From positions 1-14,516 of the forward strand of contig WRJV01000304.1 of assembly GCA_009778415.1 (NCBI GenBank): a DNA stretch of 14,516 nucleotides, in the 5' to 3' direction. This document shows, piece by piece, positions 8,236-14,516 of the stretch; positions within the stretch are counted from its first letter, which is position 1; the number at the start of each line of letters is the position of its first letter. This DNA is from Clostridiales bacterium. Lineage in GTDB: Bacteria; Bacillota; Clostridia; Peptostreptococcales; Anaerovoracaceae. The notes beneath the pieces are model-generated. The model did not search any database. It saw only the letters and a list, made by a program, of their open reading frames with translations, and was not told the DNA's origin. Both the position numbers and the translations under genes were made by a program.

Positions 8236-9492
8236 CTATTTGTTTCTTTGGTGCCTTAAAAGATCCTGTGGCTCAAGCGCAAGCCTTTCCCCCTGCTCAA
8301 GCCCTGCAACGCCTTCGTAATGGTATTTTTTCTTGCCGGTGCAGTAGTCGCAGGTGCATTTCATTTCGGGAAGGTCGTCTGGTTCTGTGTAGGTCGTTAT
8401 TACGCCTTCGTAGTTCCTCAGTATCACCTTTCCGGGCGCTTGGGATATGATGTACTGCGGCATTACCGGAATCTTGCCGCCGCCTCCGGGAGCGTCGACT
8501 ACGAACGTTGGGACTGCGTAGCCTGAAGTGTGCCCCCTGAGCCCTTCTATAATCCCTATGCCGCTTGCCACCGAAGTCCTGAAGTGCTCGATTCCCAGCG
8601 ACAAGTCGCACTGGTAGATGTAGTACGGCCTCACCCTGTTCTTGACGAGGCAATGCACCAGGTCCCTCATGATGTGCGGGCAGTCGTTGATGCCGCGGCA
8701 CAGCACGGACTGGTTCCCAAGAGGTATGCCTGCGTCAGCCAGTTTCCTGCAAGCTTCCATCGACTCGGGAGTCATTTCCTTCGGGTGGTTGAAATGGGTG
8801 TTGAGCCATACAGGGTGGTATTTTCTCAGCATGTTCACCAGGTTGTCCGTGATCCTCTGAGGCATGACGACAGGGGTCCTTGAACCGATCCTCACTATTT
8901 CCACGTGGGGTATCGCCCTTATCTTTTGGATTATTTCTTCCAAAATGTCGTCGTCCACGCAGAGGGCGTCACCGCCGGATAGCAGCACGTCCCTCACGAC
9001 CGGCGTTTTTTTGATGTACTCGATGCACTTGTCGATGTCCTCCATGCTCCTTGCGCCGTCTTTTTCGCCGGCCAGCCTTCTCCGCGTGCAGTGCCTGCAG
9101 TACATTGAGCACTGGTCTGTTATCAAAAACAACACCCTGTCAGGGTACCTGTGGGTAAGCCCGGGCGCCGGAGAGTCCTCGTCCTCGTGAAGCGGGTCGA
9201 GCATGTCCGCCTCGCTCCTGTGGGTCTCAGCAAGGACAGGCACAGCCTGCATCCTGACCGGGCACCTCGGGTCGTCCGGGTCCATCAGCGACGCGTAGTG
9301 GGGCGTGATCCCGACCCTGAACCCATGCATTACTTTTTCGATGTCCTCTTTTTCCTGTGCGGTCAGGTTTACGACCTGAGCTATCTGCTCTACCGTCGTC
9401 AGCCTGTTCGTAACCTGCCATTTCCAGTCGTTCCATTGCTCGTCCGTCACGTCTTTCCACATTGGAACGTTTTTTCGGTTAATAGTTGCCAT
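8236..9492 (-). CDS. kamA: Lysine 2,3-aminomutase (radical SAM)
   Basis: Converts L-lysine to L-beta-lysine, the first step of lysine fermentation, using S-adenosylmethionine, a 4Fe-4S cluster and PLP. The 418 residues match the clostridial enzyme. The radical SAM cysteines CSMYCRHC are Cys128, Cys132 and Cys135. Lys340 in GGGGKIPVMP should carry PLP, and Asp296 (QCDLSLG) and Asp333 (VVDAPGG) correspond to the two aspartates that bind the substrate amino group. The C-terminal KCTCDYC (Cys379, 381, 384) fits the structural zinc site, with a cysteine near residue 271 as fourth ligand. The ATG at 9490-9492 has AAGGGGGA upstream. It lies 25 bases after kdd and two bases before kamB. Confidence 0.97.
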   Translation of the reverse strand: MATINRKNVPMWKDVTDEQWNDWKWQVTNRLTTVEQIAQVVNLTAQEKEDIEKVMHGFRVGITPHYASLMDPDDPRCPVRMQAVPVLAETHRSEADMLDPLHEDEDSPAPGLTHRYPDRVLFLITDQCSMYCRHCTRRRLAGEKDGARSMEDIDKCIEYIKKTPVVRDVLLSGGDALCVDDDILEEIIQKIRAIPHVEIVRIGSRTPVVMPQRITDNLVNMLRKYHPVWLNTHFNHPKEMTPESMEACRKLADAGIPLGNQSVLCRGINDCPHIMRDLVHCLVKNRVRPYYIYQCDLSLGIEHFRTSVASGIGIIEGLRGHTSGYAVPTFVVDAPGGGGKIPVMPQYIISQAPGKVILRNYEGVITTYTEPDDLPEMKCTCDYCTGKKKYHYEGVAGLEQGERLALEPQDLLRHQRNK

Positions 9493-9517
9493 TTTTATCC
9501 CCCTTATTCCTCTCTTT

Positions 9518-10549
9518 TTAAGAATACAGTTCAGTGAACACTTCTCTCAGCTTGTCGCTCTCCCTTAGCAGCTGAAGCGTTATGTCGGCATGGCCTTTTG
9601 TATAGCCGTTCCCTACTATCATGTTGACGTCCTTCCCTACGCCTTCTGCGCCGAGGGCTGCTTTTGTGAAGCTCGTCGCCATCGAGAAGAAGTACACAGT
9701 GCCACCGTCCTTGCACGCGAGGATTGACGCCATCTCAGTGTTTTCGATGTTCACGCAGTTGATCACTATGTCGCAGAGCTGGCCGTCCGTCAGTTCCATT
9801 ATTTTGTTGTACGTGTCTACGGCGTCGGTTGCGCTGGCTGCAAAGTATTCGTCTGCAAAGCCCAGGTTCCTCGCCCTGTTCGTCGATTTTTCAGAATGGC
9901 CCATACAGATGACTTTGCCTGTAACCCCAGCCCTTTTCTTGGCTTCGTAGAGGCACAGCATGCCGGATTTGCCGCCGCCCCCTATTACCAGCACTGTGTC
10001 GCCTGGCTTTACGAGCTTTGCCACCTGAGCCGGCGCACCTGCCACGTCGAGGGCGGAAAGAGCCAGCCCTTCAGGCATGTCTTCCGGAATCTTTGCATAG
10101 ATGCCGCTCTGGAACAGTATTGCCTGCCCTTTGATGTCGACCTGGTCAATATCAGGCCTGATTTCAAAGATTTCGTCTATGACCAGCGGCGTCAGCGACA
10201 GGGACACGAGCGTGGCGATCTTGTCCCCAGCCTTAAGGTCGCCTTTATAGGCTGGACCAACTTCTTTGACAGTTCCGATGAGCATCCCTCCGGAGCCCGT
10301 GACGGGGTTCTTGTGCTTTCCTGCTTTTGCTACAATTCCCTTCATGATTTTTTTAATCTCGTCAAGGTCCCCTTTCGCCTGTTCTTCGATCTGAGTGAAG
10401 GACGCTGAGTCGACATTCAACGTCTGTACGTCGATGAGCACTTCGTTGTCGTAGATCTCCATGGTGTTGTCGATTACGTCAGCCGGCTGCGGCAAAACTC
10501 CCTTTGGTGAAATAACTCTGTGTGTCCCGTATGGGCATCCTTTTTTCAT
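9518..10549 (-). CDS. kdd: L-erythro-3,5-diaminohexanoate dehydrogenase
   Basis: Oxidatively deaminates L-erythro-3,5-diaminohexanoate to 3-keto-5-aminohexanoate with NAD(P), the step after lysine 5,6-aminomutase. The 343 residues match the family. The N-terminal KGCPYGTHRVISPKGVLPQP is characteristic, and a Rossmann dinucleotide loop VLVIGGGGKSGML is centred on Gly190-Gly196, within a medium-chain-dehydrogenase-like layout that lacks a clear zinc site. The ATG at 10547-10549 has TTAGGAGGGACTAAA in front. It is the first gene of the operon, directly behind a candidate promoter. In related clusters kce usually lies beside kdd, but here only a broken unrelated gene lies upstream. Confidence 0.95.
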   Translation of the reverse strand: MKKGCPYGTHRVISPKGVLPQPADVIDNTMEIYDNEVLIDVQTLNVDSASFTQIEEQAKGDLDEIKKIMKGIVAKAGKHKNPVTGSGGMLIGTVKEVGPAYKGDLKAGDKIATLVSLSLTPLVIDEIFEIRPDIDQVDIKGQAILFQSGIYAKIPEDMPEGLALSALDVAGAPAQVAKLVKPGDTVLVIGGGGKSGMLCLYEAKKRAGVTGKVICMGHSEKSTNRARNLGFADEYFAASATDAVDTYNKIMELTDGQLCDIVINCVNIENTEMASILACKDGGTVYFFSMATSFTKAALGAEGVGKDVNMIVGNGYTKGHADITLQLLRESDKLREVFTELYS

Positions 10550-10570
10550 TTTAGTCCCTCCTAAACATTA

Positions 10571-10599
10571 ATAATAGTGTTAACTATTTATAACAGCAA
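10571..10599 (-). promoter_or_regulatory. Candidate sigma-70 promoter for the kdd operon
   Basis: On the minus strand a TTGCTG box (10594-10599) and a TATTAT box (10571-10576) are separated by exactly 17 bases. Transcription would start near 10564, leaving a very short leader that still contains the GGAGG site of kdd. It is the best promoter-like sequence between the upstream terminator and the first gene. It is a pattern match only, without a transcript start. Confidence 0.5.
10573..10588. promoter_or_regulatory. Possible operator palindrome in the kdd promoter
   Basis: The inverted repeat AATAGT-GTTA-ACTATT (plus strand, six-base arms) lies partly on the -10 box and in the promoter spacer, where a bound repressor would block RNA polymerase. 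The sequence is AT-rich, so a chance palindrome is possible, and no regulator gene is seen in the window. Confidence 0.3.
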
Positions 10600-10713
10600 T
10601 AAACATGCCGGCACATCAAAACTTGGTTCCGTTCAAATTTGCCGTCATAATCTTATAATAAGCCAATGCGATGATATTTGCAATGGTTTTTAGTGGTGAT
10701 TTTTGGACGATTC

Positions 10714-10748
10714 GACAAAAATGCAGCGCCAGGAAAACCTAGCGCCGC
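10714..10748 (-). terminator. Intrinsic terminator of the broken dockerin gene
   Basis: Read on the minus strand, GCGGCGCTAGG-TTTT-CCTGGCGCTGC forms an 11-pair stem with two G-U pairs, followed at once by ATTTTTG. It lies 24 bases beyond the stop of the dockerin frame and about 165 bases before kdd, so it should separate the kdd operon from upstream transcription. Confidence 0.8.
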
Positions 10749-10771
10749 ACAGGTGTGGCGAAACCGCCCAG

Positions 10772-10984
10772 TTACTTAGTGTAGTGGATGAAGAGATCGA
10801 GAAGGTCAAGCATATTGATGACCGCGTCCCCGTTTACGTCGCACATGCTTGCGGCGACGCCGTTGCCCCAGAAGTCGTTTACTTTTATGAAGTCATCCCA
10901 ACCTGGGGTGTTCACGTTGAAGCCGCAGTAGAGCAGCATGACGCCAAGGTCCAGCGCATCCACAATGCCGTCCCTGTTCAGGTC
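10772..10984 (-). other. Type I dockerin-like module (two calcium-loop repeats)
   Basis: The last 70 codons of the broken gene encode two dockerin half-repeats: DLNRDGIVDALDLGVMLLY and DVNGDAVINMLDLLDLFIHY. Each has the D-x-N-x-D-G-x-[IV]-[DN]-x-x-D calcium loop followed by a hydrophobic helix. The linker between them is longer than usual (about 28 residues, with CGFNVNTPGWDDF). Intact modules of this type bind cohesins or serve as calcium-bound anchors on secreted enzymes. This frame is open from 10772 up to the TAA at 11042, so the module itself is undamaged. Confidence 0.8.
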
Positions 10985-11345
10985 GTACTTCGACTTTGCG
11001 ACTACCGTCTGCGCTGCCCCTACCTCGATTAGTTGCGGTCCTTACACGATTGATGCTAACAATCGGTTCTACAAGCGGCACCGCCTCTTTAGGCAGAGCG
11101 CCTATATATTTGCCTTCAAGATGACAACCGATCAACCCCATTAAAGGATTGTCGACCAGATAATTAATTTTGTACAGGTCTTCGGCTCTCATGACGTAAT
11201 CAGAGGGGTTGCCTACGCCTGCAACATAATTGCGCAGCATCCAAACAGGCACCGCGCCGTCGCTGACAGAAGGCCCGCTTGATTTGTTGGAAAGGAGAAG
11301 GTTGACAAATCTGACCGCGTCGGTGCTGTTGCTGTAAAACACTAT

Positions 11346-11389
11346 ATAATCAGCTTCGGGTCGGATAATCAGCGTATATATCAGCGTAT
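11346..11389. repeat. Short direct repeats at the frameshift site
   Basis: ATAATCAGC occurs at 11346-11354 and again at 11365-11373, and ATCAGCGTAT is repeated with a 12-base period at 11368-11377 and 11380-11389. They lie exactly where the peptidase reading frame changes, which suggests slippage or a small duplication produced the lesion. Confidence 0.5.
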
Positions 11390-11959
11390 GAAGATGGTAA
11401 AAACGTATAATCGTCTCCCGGCCTCAGAATCTCAGAAATGAAGTTCCTGTGCGCCTGCTTCATGTCGAATACGTATGACCCGGCAGGATAAGTAAAACCA
11501 TCATACGTTACAGGAACTGTGATTGCGCTTGCCTTAGCGCCATGACGCATAGCAAATTCAACAGCTTTTATTGCCTCAGCTACGTTGAGCTGGGTTTCAG
11601 CCGTACTGGGAAGCACTAGATAATCCGGGAAGCGGTTAAGTTTTTCTCCCGGGTTGTCAGGGTCTTCTTTCCGGGCAAAGCCCTTATACTTCGCAATCCC
11701 GTATTGGCCAGGGTCGGTGGAATTCGCGGACGTCTGCATGTAAACGTTGTATTTGCCGGCTTCATAAGAATCGACGTTGGAATGCGGGAGCTCAACGGTA
11801 TAGCCCAAACAGCCGTAGAGGTACGAAAACGACGGAAGGTAAATAGCCCCTTGATACTCCCATGCATGCGAAATACAATCCCTGGAGGTATGGAATCTGT
11901 TTCGTCTTGTCAAGGACTTATTTTTACAGTCGAGTGGAACGAAGCTGTTTAAGACGCAA

Positions 11960-11984
11960 CAAACGCCGATATAATCAGCGTTTG
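11960..11984. repeat. Hairpin with 11-base arms near the 5' edge of the broken peptidase gene
   Basis: On the minus strand CAAACGCTGAT-TAT-ATCGGCGTTTG folds with ten Watson-Crick pairs and one G-U pair. No T-run follows on either strand, so it is not an ordinary intrinsic terminator. It falls in the part of the reading frame that no longer resembles the peptidase and may mark a breakpoint or be a small palindromic repeat. Confidence 0.5.
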
Positions 11985-12098
11985 CGGTATTTGTAAATAT
12001 TTTGTTTTTGTTGTATTGAGCGTTGTTTTTCAACAAATTCATTGAACGAATAGACACGTTAAATAAAAAAACCTTACCGAGCGCATCTCACATACAAA

Positions 12099-13349
12099 TT
12101 ATTCGGACATCGTCCCAATAGGTACGACATTCACGCCATCAAGTCGTCTGTGCGCAAATCCGTTACCGGTAATCACCGTCAGTGCGGCGGGAGCCTTTGT
12201 TTTGTCGGTATCAATTTTTTCGGCGAATTTTATAAGATTATCCGCGGCGGCATCCACAGCACCTATTCCGAGTTTTATCTCAAACGCTCCCCATGTGCCG
12301 TCTGAATACTCGATAATTGCGTCAATTTCCAGTCCGCGTGAATCACGGTAGTGAAACACTTTGCCGCCACTGGCATCGGCATAAATTCTTAAATCGCGGA
12401 TAGCGAGTGATTCAAACAATAACCCGAAATAGTTCAAATCCGCCATCAATTTATCGACTGACAACCCAAGCGCGCCGACCGCCATTGACGGGTCGGTAAA
12501 ATGACGTTTGGGAGATTTTCGGAGCATATCCGATGAACGGATGTGTGTATTCCATGCCGGAAGATTATCAACCGCCATCAGGCGTTCAAGAGCAGAAAGA
12601 TAATCGGCAATGGTTTCATCGTCCAGCTCGTTATCGCTTCCCCCGGTATCTTTCGATAGCGCGGTTAATGTTACTTCCGTTGATATATTCCGCGCAAGGG
12701 ATTGAAGTAAACGTGTAACTTTGTAAGGGTCACGGCGTTTATCAGAAACTTTGCTTATATCGACTTCAGCTATTAGCTTCATATAATCACTGACAAAACG
12801 CAAGCCGTCGGTGGAACTTTCGCCTATAAGCCCCGGCCAACCACCCAAAGTTATTTTTTCCGCAAACTCGCCGAGGTTAAAAGAAACGGCTTCTGAGTGC
12901 GGCGCTTCGCCTTTCATTAAAGAAGCAAGGCTCACTTCGCCGGTTGACCAACCTTTTTCATGCAAAGACATGGTTCGCATCCGCATAACCGAAAACCTAC
13001 CCACGCCTGAGTGCCGCTTTGCCTTATCGTCGGGCGTAGCGGAGCCGGTGAGGATAAATTGTCCCTTTTTTTTGCGTTCGTCTACTTCGCGGCGCACATA
13101 GTTCCATATCTGTGGATAATCCTGCCATTCGTCCAACAAGAGCGGCGTTTTTCCTGCCAATATAGTTTTAGGGTCTATTTCCATTTTAATTTTCACTTGT
13201 TCATCAGCATCAAAGCGAACGACACCGGCTGCTTGTTGTGTGGCGGTTTCTGTTTTTCCGCAGCCTTTCGCCCCTTCTATAAGAACCGCTCCCGAGCTTT
13301 GCAAGCGCTCGGCAAGGAGCTTATCAGCAAACCTTTTATAGTATTCCAT
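12099..13349 (-). CDS. AAA ATPase with DUF4143 C-terminal domain
   Basis: A 416-residue protein of the widespread AAA_14/DUF4143 family, whose function is not established. Walker A GAKGCGKT is at residues 26-33 and Walker B TPLLLDEWQ has Asp73-Glu74; ILTGSA at 99-104 resembles the sensor region. The C-terminal part has TDPSMAVGALG (about 285-295), LFESLAIRDLRIYA (about 311-324) and a PD-(D/E)XK-like core, GLEIDAII with Asp343 followed by FEIKLG with Glu357 and Lys359. The start is the ATG at 13347-13349 with AGAGGTG eight bases upstream; a longer frame from 13406 would overlap the promoter. No key residue is missing, so it appears functional. It stands alone between two broken loci, and I see no toxin, transposase or partner gene beside it. 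Confidence 0.88.
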   Translation of the reverse strand: MEYYKRFADKLLAERLQSSGAVLIEGAKGCGKTETATQQAAGVVRFDADEQVKIKMEIDPKTILAGKTPLLLDEWQDYPQIWNYVRREVDERKKKGQFILTGSATPDDKAKRHSGVGRFSVMRMRTMSLHEKGWSTGEVSLASLMKGEAPHSEAVSFNLGEFAEKITLGGWPGLIGESSTDGLRFVSDYMKLIAEVDISKVSDKRRDPYKVTRLLQSLARNISTEVTLTALSKDTGGSDNELDDETIADYLSALERLMAVDNLPAWNTHIRSSDMLRKSPKRHFTDPSMAVGALGLSVDKLMADLNYFGLLFESLAIRDLRIYADASGGKVFHYRDSRGLEIDAIIEYSDGTWGAFEIKLGIGAVDAAADNLIKFAEKIDTDKTKAPAALTVITGNGFAHRRLDGVNVVPIGTMSE

Positions 13350-13669
13350 ATATGATACACCTCTTTCACTGCTTATTAGTTTATCATGCCATCCGCTAAA
13401 TTGCAAGCGTTATATCCGCTATTATATGAACGATATAATCGGAAAATTATTATTGAATTTCAATTTCTAATGTGTCCTTATAGAATACCCATATTCATGC
13501 CCCAACGACGCTGCAGTTGAAGCTGCAACCGACACATATAAAAACGACCCTGCTCGGATTTTCGTACAAAGAGAACATATTCTTTCAAAAAGATGTGGGT
13601 GATGCTATAATTATCTATAACGATTATTACCAAAAGCTGAAAGTAGGCAACTAAACCTATAATAACTGA
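13350..13669 (+). other. Gene-free stretch with an unidentified decayed coding fragment
   Basis: No intact gene lies here. Beyond the ATPase promoter, the plus strand has an open stretch at 13471-13599 reading AAVEAATDTYKNDPARIFVQ, then REHILSK, that ends at TGA 13600. Dropping one base at the five-A run 13587-13591 lets it continue as DVGDAIIIYNDYYQKLKVGN to a TAA at 13652-13654. The two halves look like one protein C-terminus broken by a one-base insertion, but I do not recognise the family. The stretch is AT-rich and has no ribosome binding site. Confidence 0.4.
13378..13406 (-). promoter_or_regulatory. Candidate promoter of the AAA ATPase gene
   Basis: On the minus strand a TTGCAA box (13401-13406) and a TAAACT box (13378-13383) are 17 bases apart, each with four of six consensus bases, about 30 bases upstream of the chosen ATG. 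This supports a monocistronic gene starting at 13349. Confidence 0.45.
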
Positions 13670-14185
13670 TTCATAGATTTTGATGGCACAGAACTGGAAA
13701 CCATGCTGGACTGGGCAATAATCTATCCTGAAAATGAACAGCTCAAATTTTTCATCACAGCAGACCGTTTCATGTTCAACAACGATGAATTTGAGGAATA
13801 TCCAGCCTATTACAGCGAGCTTGACCGGCATTTAGCCAAAGCGCTAGTGTCGGTAGAAAAAGCGGCTGACGCTTTTGGCGAAGCATTTGCGCAGCAGCAT
13901 AAAGATGACCCAATCCATTACTTTGTCGGTGCTGGCAACCAATATGGCTCCACTTACTCATACGCGATGTGCTATTGGGAAGAGCAGCATTGGATGCGTA
14001 CCAAATCGATCCATGCGGCAGAATTCTTTCACGGTATGTTGGAGGTAATTGACAGAGATACCAACGTGACAGTGTTTTTGGGCGAAGATTCACAGCGTCC
14101 GCTAAGCGAACGTGTTGCAAAGTTTTTGCCGAGAATATGCAGCCGATACACCTTGGATGATATTCAAGGCAAAAAAGCCAGTTAG
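13670..14185 (+). pseudogene. frlB: Fructoselysine-6-phosphate deglycase fragment (SIS domain)
   Basis: FrlB-type proteins split fructoselysine 6-phosphate into lysine and glucose 6-phosphate with two SIS domains in about 340 residues. The open frame begins right after a TGA at 13667-13669, the first possible ATG is at 13703, and it ends at TAG 14183-14185. Recognisable stretches are YPENEQLKFFITADRFMFNN, DPIHYFVGAGNQYGSTYSYA and KSIHAAEFFHGMLEVIDRDT, all typical of the second SIS domain. The whole first SIS domain is missing, and the C-terminus stops after ICSRYTLDDIQGKKAS, roughly 45-60 residues short of the family end (which finishes with an RRYY-type motif). It has no recognisable start signal. 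The middle is free of stops, so decay may be recent. A shortened functional protein is unlikely. Confidence 0.75.
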
Positions 14186-14498
14186 ATTGGCGGCGGTTGG
14201 CGATAATTGTATGGACGTTTACGATCATGACGGCAAGGCTTATCCCGGCGGCAATCCTGTTAATGTAGCCGTCTACACCTTGCGTCTTGGTGGCGCGGCT
14301 TCTTATGTCGGAGTTGTAGGCAACGACGACTATGGCAGGCAGAAGAAAGCTGCGGTTGCCGCAAAAGGCGTTGACGTATCCCACATGCGTACCGAGTCAG
14401 GAAGCACCGCGTTAACTCATGTAAAAATAACTAACGCGGGCTATCGCCCGCAACCCAGATGGGGCGCTGCCCCATACCCCGGCGGAACTCGGAAATGA
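14157..14498 (+). pseudogene. frlD: Fructoselysine 6-kinase, N-terminal fragment
   Basis: FrlD is a PfkB-family sugar kinase that phosphorylates fructoselysine in the same pathway as FrlB. The fragment reads RLAAVGDNCMDVYDHDGKAY, then PGGNPVNVAVYTLRLGG with the PfkB substrate-binding glycines, and VGNDDYGRQKKAAVAAKGVD, very close to known FrlD N-termini. Similarity ends after STALTHVKIT near 14430; the remaining codons to TGA 14496-14498 translate palindromic DNA. The catalytic GAGD half is therefore absent from this frame. The start may be ATG 14157, overlapping the frlB remnant by 29 bases, or TTG 14187, which gives the usual short N-terminus. Downstream sequence is outside the window, so an interrupting element with the other half beyond it remains possible. 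Confidence 0.75.
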
Positions 14499-14510
14499 AT
14501 TCCTCGTTCC
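14436..14510. repeat. Run of three hairpins interrupting frlD (candidate palindromic repeat or mobile element end)
   Basis: Three inverted repeats follow each other. GCGGGC-TATC-GCCCGC is at 14436-14451. ATGGGGC-GCT-GCCCCAT is at 14459-14475. GGAAC and GTTCC arms enclosing GGAA and TTCC are at 14484-14510. The GC-rich composition differs from the coding sequence before it, and the frlD reading frame loses its family resemblance just before the first hairpin. This fits a small non-coding palindromic element or the end of a larger insertion that continues beyond the window. Confidence 0.55.
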
Positions 14511-14516
14511 TCACGC

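Larger units (their letters stand above)
10772..12057 (-). pseudogene. Broken M14-like metallocarboxypeptidase with C-terminal dockerin
   Basis: Remains of a secreted peptidase-like gene in at least three reading frames. One frame (11350-12057) has, from about 11890 downward, GCLGYTVELPHSN, which resembles the M14 segment holding the catalytic glutamate, and then YPAGSYVFDMKQAHRNFISE, typical of the region after the M14 domain. At about 11345 the reading slips by one base into ADYIVFYSNSTDAVRFVNLL (frame ending near 11045). A second slip between about 11045 and 11080, with a TAA at 11042-11044, leads to GPQLIEVGAAQTVVAKSKYD and a dockerin. The zinc-binding HxxE half and any signal peptide are absent; residues before about 11890 look unrelated. 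Several independent lesions argue for decay rather than one sequencing error. The M14 assignment comes from motif memory and is moderate; the dockerin is firmer. Confidence 0.65.

Noticed and set aside
12099..13349. The AAA ATPase as an IS21-type IstB transposition helper
   Set aside because: The C-terminal DUF4143 motifs and the absence of an adjacent transposase or terminal repeats point to the orphan AAA-DUF4143 family.
11967..13440. CGATATAATC at 11967-11976 and 13431-13440 flanking the ATPase gene in the same orientation, like a target duplication
   Set aside because: Ten-base AT-rich words recur by chance at this scale, there are no inverted ends, and no transposase or integrase is present.
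13776..14384. A 202-residue minus-strand open frame opposite frlB and frlD
   Set aside because: The plus strand carries clear FrlB and FrlD motifs across this span; the minus frame has none.
1..14516. CRISPR arrays, tRNA or rRNA genes, riboswitches
   Set aside because: I saw no regularly spaced repeats, no tRNA-like cloverleaf and no recognisable riboswitch. In particular there is no B12 riboswitch before kdd, where the likely leader is too short.

Overview
The window reads as bacterial chromosome from a fermentative anaerobe that degrades lysine to butyrate and acetate. Strong GGAGG-type ribosome binding sites, several TTG starts, a butyrate kinase and a B12-dependent lysine-fermentation cluster all suggest a Clostridia-like Bacillota, but the sequence has no taxonomic marker and I cannot name a species.

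Positions 1 to 10549 form one tightly packed minus-strand operon. In transcription order it holds kdd, kamA, kamB, kamC, kamD, kamE, atoD, atoA, malQ and the first third of a butyrate kinase gene, which runs off the left edge. Gaps between genes range from 13-base overlaps to about 40 bases. KamA makes beta-lysine from lysine. KamD and KamE move the second amino group, giving 3,5-diaminohexanoate. KamB and KamC are the pathway's dedicated NTPases, thought to service the aminomutase. Kdd oxidises the product, AtoDA moves CoA between acetoacetate and butyryl-CoA, and the butyrate kinase can make ATP. The ring-opening steps, Kce (cleavage enzyme) and Kal (3-aminobutyryl-CoA ammonia-lyase), are not in the window. 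An amylomaltase gene, malQ, sits between the CoA-transferase and butyrate kinase genes, which is an odd neighbour for an amino-acid pathway. A candidate promoter with a palindrome in its spacer lies just upstream of kdd.

Positions 10550 to 12098 hold a good intrinsic terminator and, upstream of it, a broken minus-strand gene. Its remains look like the C-terminal half of an M14 metallocarboxypeptidase followed by a type I dockerin module. It carries two frameshifts, a nonsense codon and a lost N-terminus.

Positions 12099 to 13349 encode an intact AAA ATPase of the DUF4143 type with its own candidate promoter. This gene and its flanks look AT-richer than the operon and appear to be accessory DNA.

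Positions 13350 to 14516 run on the plus strand and are gene debris: an unidentified frameshifted fragment, a fructoselysine-6-phosphate deglycase (frlB) piece lacking both ends, and a fructoselysine kinase (frlD) start that stops matching its family where three consecutive hairpins begin. The right third of the window is therefore a decaying accessory zone beside a well-kept catabolic operon.
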